The notes below the pieces were generated by a model, which made no database searches, was not told the DNA's origin, and saw only the letters and a program-made list of their open reading frames with translations. A DNA stretch of 64,000 bases from Sodiomyces alkalinus F11 (taxonomy: Eukaryota > Ascomycota > Sordariomycetes > Glomerellales > Plectosphaerellaceae), in assembly GCF_003711515.1 (NCBI RefSeq), contig NW_021167079.1, forward strand, positions 1,167,471-1,231,470, written 5' to 3'. Positions 58,044-64,000 of this stretch are shown here, one piece after another. The translations under genes and the position numbers were made by a program. How positions within the stretch are numbered: the stretch's first letter is position 1; every line of letters starts with the position of its first letter.

Positions 58044-61000
58044 GGAGAAAAAGGGTAGTGGTGATCGTTGTACCACGCGGTGGTGCCGAGAGTGGACTCC
58101 CGTGGGCTGGGTTAGTTCTCCCACCTCCCGAACTGCACCGGACTAATAACTGACCCCTACCCTGAGCGACTCCACAATACAATACAACGTACTCGTCTGG
58201 ATTCCGCACTCGTATAGACGAATACAGTTGTACTTCTTACATATGTACATCCTACGATGCGAATGCCAGTGGTCTACTGGTTACGGCGTACCCGCCTTGT
58301 ACGTCGTATGGCCCGTCGCCAAATCCCGGGGACGTCACCGAAGGAAAAAGTACACGTGAGGGGACAGAAAATACATACCTTAGTGCTCTGTGTGCGTAAG
58401 TGTGACTCCACTGTATGTGGGGAAGAGGGAGCATCGAACGGTGGAACGCTGTGGGCCGGGGTCCCTTGGGCAGCATTGGTAACGGAGAGTGTTATTCGTC
58501 CCAGCCATCGTGAGGAAGCGGAATTTCCTCTCAAGTACATACAACGTAAGTCAGTCAGGTGGACGAGGGAAATATTAGCATGCCGAACGAACGAAATGAG
58601 AGATGGAGAAAGAGCAAGACAAATTAACGCCGTGTGGGATGGCACTGTGCCGACATTTCAGCTTTACCTCCTTATCCCCACACTTCGTATAATTCGCCCA
58701 GCGTTGTCAGAAAAATCGTGAAGTTTGGAGGTGAGTTCAGGGCAAGGTCAAATAAACGTTTAGCCTCGCTATCCCACTCTGTCACAATTGTTAAGTTTGA
58801 TCGTATTTGTAATGTAACCGACTTCATAGGCTTTTCTTAAGTCGCTATGGTTGGTATCTACTTCATGTACGTTGTATGTGGTTCCTGTCCTGCTATGCAG
58901 AATGATGATGGCGTATGCTCCAACTACTGAGTAAGGTCCACCACTGTGGTGCTGAATAGAAAGAATTGTGGGTGGAGCCGAACCAACTGATAGATCTGCG
59001 TCTTTTGCTGGTATTCCCTAGTTTCCTCTTTTTCTCTTCTTTTTCTTTTCGATTAGGTAAGAAACTCTCGGCCAACTCCGTCCACTTGCAGCCAATCAAC
59101 GACGACCCTGCCAGTCTGCCAGTGTCAATGGTGCGTAATATTTTATGGCGAGAAACGACACGAAAGTGGCTGATGGACGATGTCCACGCTTCCATCCGGC
59201 CAGGAGACACACATGGAGATATCAGGGCTTTCAATCGTCTTCCGCTTGATTCTTGTTACGCTTAGTAGTGGCTCGTTGTACGGCGGTTACTAACAAAGCT
59301 CTCCCTGCGGTTACTCTAGTTTGATTGAGATATTGATGAATCGTCTTGCTGTGAGAATTACACGCCATGAACGCGCGGATCCCGTGAATCCCGCGTCTGC
59401 TGTCTTCCTCCTTCCGCGTCCTGGCCGCCCTCGCGCCAACGCCGCCCGCTGTCGTCCAAAGAGCTTCTTCGATGTTAGTTAGGTCTTGCCGGGATGTCCA
59501 GTGCTGCTTGGGAGGCAGTGCAAGGTCCCGTAGCGGGAGAGAGATGACCGTCGAGGGGCCGGCACAGGTCCCCGGCTGCCGGATGTAGCCACTGGACATG
59601 ACAACCTTTGGCCAACCCACGAACCGACCACGACTCGCGCCCAAGATATGGAACGGTCGCGGCCCAGGGCGACCCAGTTTCTCAGCTGGGGCTGGTCGGG
59701 CAGCTGTGGGTGGGGTCTTTTACTCGAGTCCGTCGGAAGTCTGTCGATCTGTGATGTGGGTGGGGAGCAGAGATCGGGGTCCTCGGGTTTTTCTTGGACT
59801 CCCGCATACAGACTGCATGCAGTGCGGACTCAGCTGCGTTGTACGAAGTATTAATTGCTCTCCTTCCGTATTACGGAGTGCTTCCACGTTCGTGACCCCA
59901 GTCCAAGACCCAGCCCGCAGAGGCCTGACTACACAAATAGGTACCTCGTCGTGTTGCTGACGAGGCTGACGAGGCAGAACGAAGTGAGTAAGGGGACAGC
60001 GTGGCAAAGGGTGTAGGCAGGGCCGAGGGAAGAGCCGAGGTGCCCCCTTACTCCGGTCGGAGCTCACCTAGCCGAGCCAGCATCCTCTTCCGCGCCGGAA
60101 GCTTGGCGAGGTCACAAAGCGGGCCGCGGAACATTCAAGACTATACGCTATACGGATGGTGCAGGCCGTGGACTTGATGCACGGTGTATCGCTTTGAGAT
60201 AAGAAGTTGTATGTATAGGTACCAATACCGAAGTTCAGCAGATATCGGGTTGCTTCATTGTCGTCTGTTTCAGGTCGTCATATCGAGTGCCGACAACTGA
60301 CATCGAAGAACACCGCACCATGAGACACTGTAGACACCGCGACTGGCCTGACCCCTGTGAGCTAGCGTGCGGAGTAGCCGCATGTGTGTGCCCCGCCAGT
60401 TCGAAGCACGAAAGGATAGTATTTCGTGATACGTGCTTTTCCGTAGGTAATATTTCGTACCACGGGTAGTTATTATGTATGAAGCAGTTCGAAACAAGAG
60501 GTTTGGGCTCTGAGTTCAAGGAATGGGACATTCAAGGCTTACCATACGGCACGGCGCGCCTTGATGAACAACAGCGGGCAATAGCGGGTGAGAAAGGCAT
60601 TATCCGTAGATCGAAACATGGAAGATACATACAGGTATCGGATAGGACCGGCCGAGAAGGGGAGGGGGGGGGGAAGAGCACGTTGCTGTACGGAGTACAG
60701 ATACGGATGACGTGCAGGACTGTATGCGGGGTGAAAATACGTCCCGGGTCAGTGGCTGGATCCGAATGTTCTGGCGACTGGAAAAGAAAGGCAAGGTACT
60801 TCACTCCTCACATTCTCGGACATACGGAGTCGAACTGGAGAGAGATATGCATTTGCCACGGCTTAGAGATCGCGAAGTACGGAGAAAAGATGTTTCTCTT
60901 TCTATCTCTATCTTTTTTGTCCTTTTTTTCTTTTCTTTCAATACCCCCCCTTCTCCTTGATTATGGCGTGACTCTGCCTCCTTGAGGAACTGGGCCATCG

Positions 61001-64000
61001 GAAGTTCCCGTTTTCGATTCGTATTTCATCGGGGTGTTGCCGTACCGTGTCCTTATGCGTACATATCCGTAGCTCGAAGGGGCGAGACCAGACGAGACCA
61101 ATTGAACGATAGGTCTTTTGTGTCCCATCTGCATCGCGAGCGTCTATCATATCCATCTCCCAGCCGGCTACGCAGGAATGTAAAAGACGGACACGAACGT
61201 AACTATTCAAAGCAGTGTATATCCGTATACTGGAATAATGAATATCTCAGGAATGGGCCCGAGAGGTGTGAGATGCCTCGTCTAATATAGGTACCGCAAA
61301 TGATGATGTACAAGTAAATGACTGGTGTCCTTGTAAAGATGGGAAATCCCGTATTCCTGTATCCAGGGGACATCAGTAGATAAGCCTTCTTGTACTCCGT
61401 ATTGCATAGATGGAATGCTCCATTTTACCTAAGTACCATGTCTCGCATCTTACAACGTATTTGATGGCAGTATCTGTACCATGCATGGCAGTACATTGTA
61501 ATTAATTGGCAGAGGTAATGAGGGTTGAGTTCGAAGATCGGTATTCGCCCACGCGAAGCCGTTGCCCAGGGTCGATGAATCCGCTTTGTCATCCAATCCT
61601 TCTCAGACTCGACTCTACCTCATATCCATACAGATACCACAAACGATATTGCTCCCATGCCATGCGGTGTCTAGGGGTCACCGGTAAGCCCCCTGAGGCA
61701 GACTTCGCCCGCGGCGGCGGCCCAAGGACACCAATTAACCGGCCCCGCTCTCATCCGTCGTCCATCTTTCGACCGTTCTGCTCCGTCCTTAATCTAACAT
61801 CTGACAGCCACGCTGTCGAGCAAAAGGGAATAGTCGAGAAGCGTTGGGGCAGAAAATATCCCGAAAGACTTGGAGTGCACTAAAGTCTTGGTCAAGTCCC
61901 AGGGCGCTGGTTCGTGGTTTACTGGTCCATCACAAGGCACCAAGTCGCCGGAGTGATCTATTGCCGGACATCCTTAGGGGCGTTTGGCGACCCAAGTTGC
62001 CGGGTTAGACTAACGTCGCCTCATGATTGCCCCAGAAGGGCGCATGGCCTTTTTTAGTAGCTGCTACGCGCTTAGCCGTCGTGAACATCACATCACATCA
62101 CACAACTCAACACGGCCACTTCACCCGTGTTGATATCGTCTTTGCGGACTCCAGCGACTACGAAGGACCAGACTAACGGACGACTTGCTCAGCAGTTTCC
62201 AGTCCATTGGGTGCCAGTACTTCTTACGTTACATGTGGGTAATATCAAATCCACACGGCCTCTCGCACATACATAGGTACTCCGTACATACACACACCCA
62301 TGCCCAGACGACGCATACGTAATTGGTTCACACGATTGTCGATAGTGTCCCGTAGGAGGAAGTGAAATACAACGTAGGATACTGAGAAGATTACAAATTG
62401 GATGGGGTGGGGGTTCGCAAGGACAGGAACCCAGTGCATGGGCATCTCAAGGAGGCAGGGAATCCTATCCTCCCCACGCATAATACTTCCTATGTACAGA
62501 CATACATTCAAATTTCCACTGTTGACAACAAGAACAATTTACATATGTATGTACTTCGTACGATCGATCGCCATTTTCCCCCTCCAACCACCCAAGAGAT
62601 AAATTTCCGGAAAAGTCTAAGAAGTACGAAGAGTGTCTCAACAGCTTAGGACCGTGCGTGGCAACTATTATCTTAGGTTCAGAACATGCTAGGTACAAAT
62701 ATCGTGAAAGCTTGGCATCCGGTGCGTCGAATTTAGGGGGGTTTCCTTTTTCCTTTTTCTTTATATACCAAGAAAAAAGGGGGACTGCATACGTGCGTCG
62801 TACTCGTCACTGGACGTCATCTTCAATCCTGCAAAGTGCAGATGATTGGCTTCTTGACAGTGGCGACCACGCATATGGGACACGTGTAGGAGACATGTCT
62901 CTGACTTCTGGCTGTCCAATCCAGGCGCTTGCCTCGCCAGCCACCCGACACGACACAAGAAGACATTCATTTGCCAGCATGTCCCTGACGCACTGAGTCA
63001 TGGGATCATGAAGCGGTCAGTACATACCCTTGTTCGCAGGTGGCTCACCCCCAGGGGGAACGTGGGATTCGAACGCCCCTTCTTCTCCGTATGTATTCGT
63101 ACGTTGTATTTATGTGCATATGAAATGCCTACCGTCGAGAAGAAGGGCCAGGGTACCCCCATGTGCAAGGAGAGAAAACGGTTGGTCTGGGGGGGCGTCC
63201 GCCGATAAGCACCCAGATACAGATGCATATGCATTGGCACTGTGAACGGATCCCGAGCTTACTTTGGAGTAGGTAGATGAGTTGAGGAAACATGGACCGA
63301 CCCATGCCGGTCAGAGGAATCCCGCTTCAGCAAAACAGAAGACGTACCCAGTGATCACAGGAACATATGCGGATACCGTACGTACAATGTATGTACGGAT
63401 ATGGATACATACGTGCGATGTACATATCGTTATTCCTGCCATTTCGTGTTTGGCGGTCAAGAGTTGACCCCCACCGATAATCCCTCAGAGCCGCGACTGC
63501 CGAGGGAAACAAAATTGTGGGTCAAGTCAAGGGTTACCTACTCGGTGCGTCCGTCAGCACGCTGTGCTCTGAATGCTGGGAGCAGTTCGAAATGTCAATT
63601 AAATCCTCGCCGCTCCATATACACGGTACGTCGCTGCATATCCGTCGAGCTCACGAGTTGGGGGCCAAAATCCCCAGACTTCCCAAGAAAGGGTGTGCTA
63701 GCAATACCCCAGCCGTGCTAGCGCTACTTCCGTCGAGCAAAACAACAGCACCATTCATTCAGGCCCAGATGCCCCGCAAATTACCCACGAAGGACAACAT
63801 ACAAACAAGGTAGTCGGGTTTTCGTCCGCCTCCGAAGCCCACAAGCCGGCAACCGGAAGTCTTTTGTTCGCCTGACCATTCGGGCTACGAGGTACTTAAC
63901 ATGATCGGTATGATCGCGGCTGGGCCGATCCTAGCTCTGAAGCTACCGCCAGAGACCCTATGTATAATGCGTTGAATTGAGCTGTTTGCACCCAGCCTTT
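58044..64000. other. 6-kb region without a convincing gene
   Basis: GC-balanced, not RIP-like. It has many short GTACTCCGTAC/GTACTTCGTAC motifs (59838, 60688, 61393, 62278, 62552, among others). The best open frame (59644-59231, minus, 137 residues) has no recognisable domain. No tRNA, rRNA or transposon remnant was identified by eye. Confidence 0.45.

Noticed and set aside
59231..59644. 137-residue minus-strand frame in the gene-poor right end
   Set aside because: Composition is passable, but no domain, splice support or neighbouring regulatory context was found.
63050..63080. GGGATTCGAACGCCCC, resembling a tRNA T-arm on the minus strand
   Set aside because: The stem does not pair properly and no acceptor, D-arm or anticodon arm could be laid out around it.

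Overview
The window is nuclear DNA of a filamentous ascomycete (Pezizomycotina, most probably a Sordariomycete). The genes are interrupted by short introns, mostly 50-120 nt, with GT..AG ends and CTAAC/CTGAC-type branch sites. Several families point to moulds: a Con7-type C2H2 factor, a Zn2Cys6 regulator, a CBM1 protein, a CE4 chitin deacetylase and an Mpv17-family protein related to the Woronin sorting complex. One retroelement has been altered purely by C-to-T/G-to-A changes, the signature of repeat-induced point mutation (RIP).

Layout. 0-10.3 kb: secreted chitin deacetylase (+), a small basic protein (-), an alpha/beta-hydrolase fused to a capping-enzyme-like cysteine phosphatase (-), a complex I assembly factor (NDUFAF3 type, -), ribosomal protein eL34 (-), a small conserved protein (-) and a FAR1-type DNA-binding protein (+). 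10.3-20.5 kb: a doubtful small ORF, vacuolar alkaline phosphatase (Pho8 type, -), a Pro-rich CBM1 protein (-) and a Zn2Cys6 factor (-). 22.4-28.2 kb: an F-box-like protein (+), checkpoint clamp subunit Rad9 (+) and an RCC1-repeat protein (-).

28.3-34.35 kb is one Ty1/copia retrotransposon lying on the minus strand. It has two 192-bp LTRs, a 5-bp GAACT target duplication, a primer site matching the anticodon arm of initiator tRNA-Met, a polypurine tract and a recognisable but ruined pol. It landed in the short promoter between the divergent RCC1-like gene and prephenate dehydrogenase (TYR1).

34.7-50.5 kb is housekeeping-rich: TYR1 (+), a Cys-rich protein of unknown role (+), GMP synthase with 18 exons (-), an Mpv17/PMP22 protein (+), ESCRT-II Snf8/Vps22 (-), ribosomal protein uS9/S16 (+) and Aar2, a U5 snRNP assembly factor, whose frame is broken by one in-frame TAG (-). 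50.5-64 kb holds only the Con7-type factor (-) with a long upstream region. No other convincing gene was found there, but short TACTCCGTA/TACTTCGTA motifs are frequent.

No operon-like logic or gene cluster is evident; these are independent eukaryotic genes. Gene models were built by hand: exon joins were kept where reading phase, splice sites and family motifs all agreed. The most unusual items are the hydrolase-phosphatase fusion, the interrupted Aar2, the copia element with its half-tRNA primer site inside a bidirectional promoter, and the 17-intron GMP synthase.
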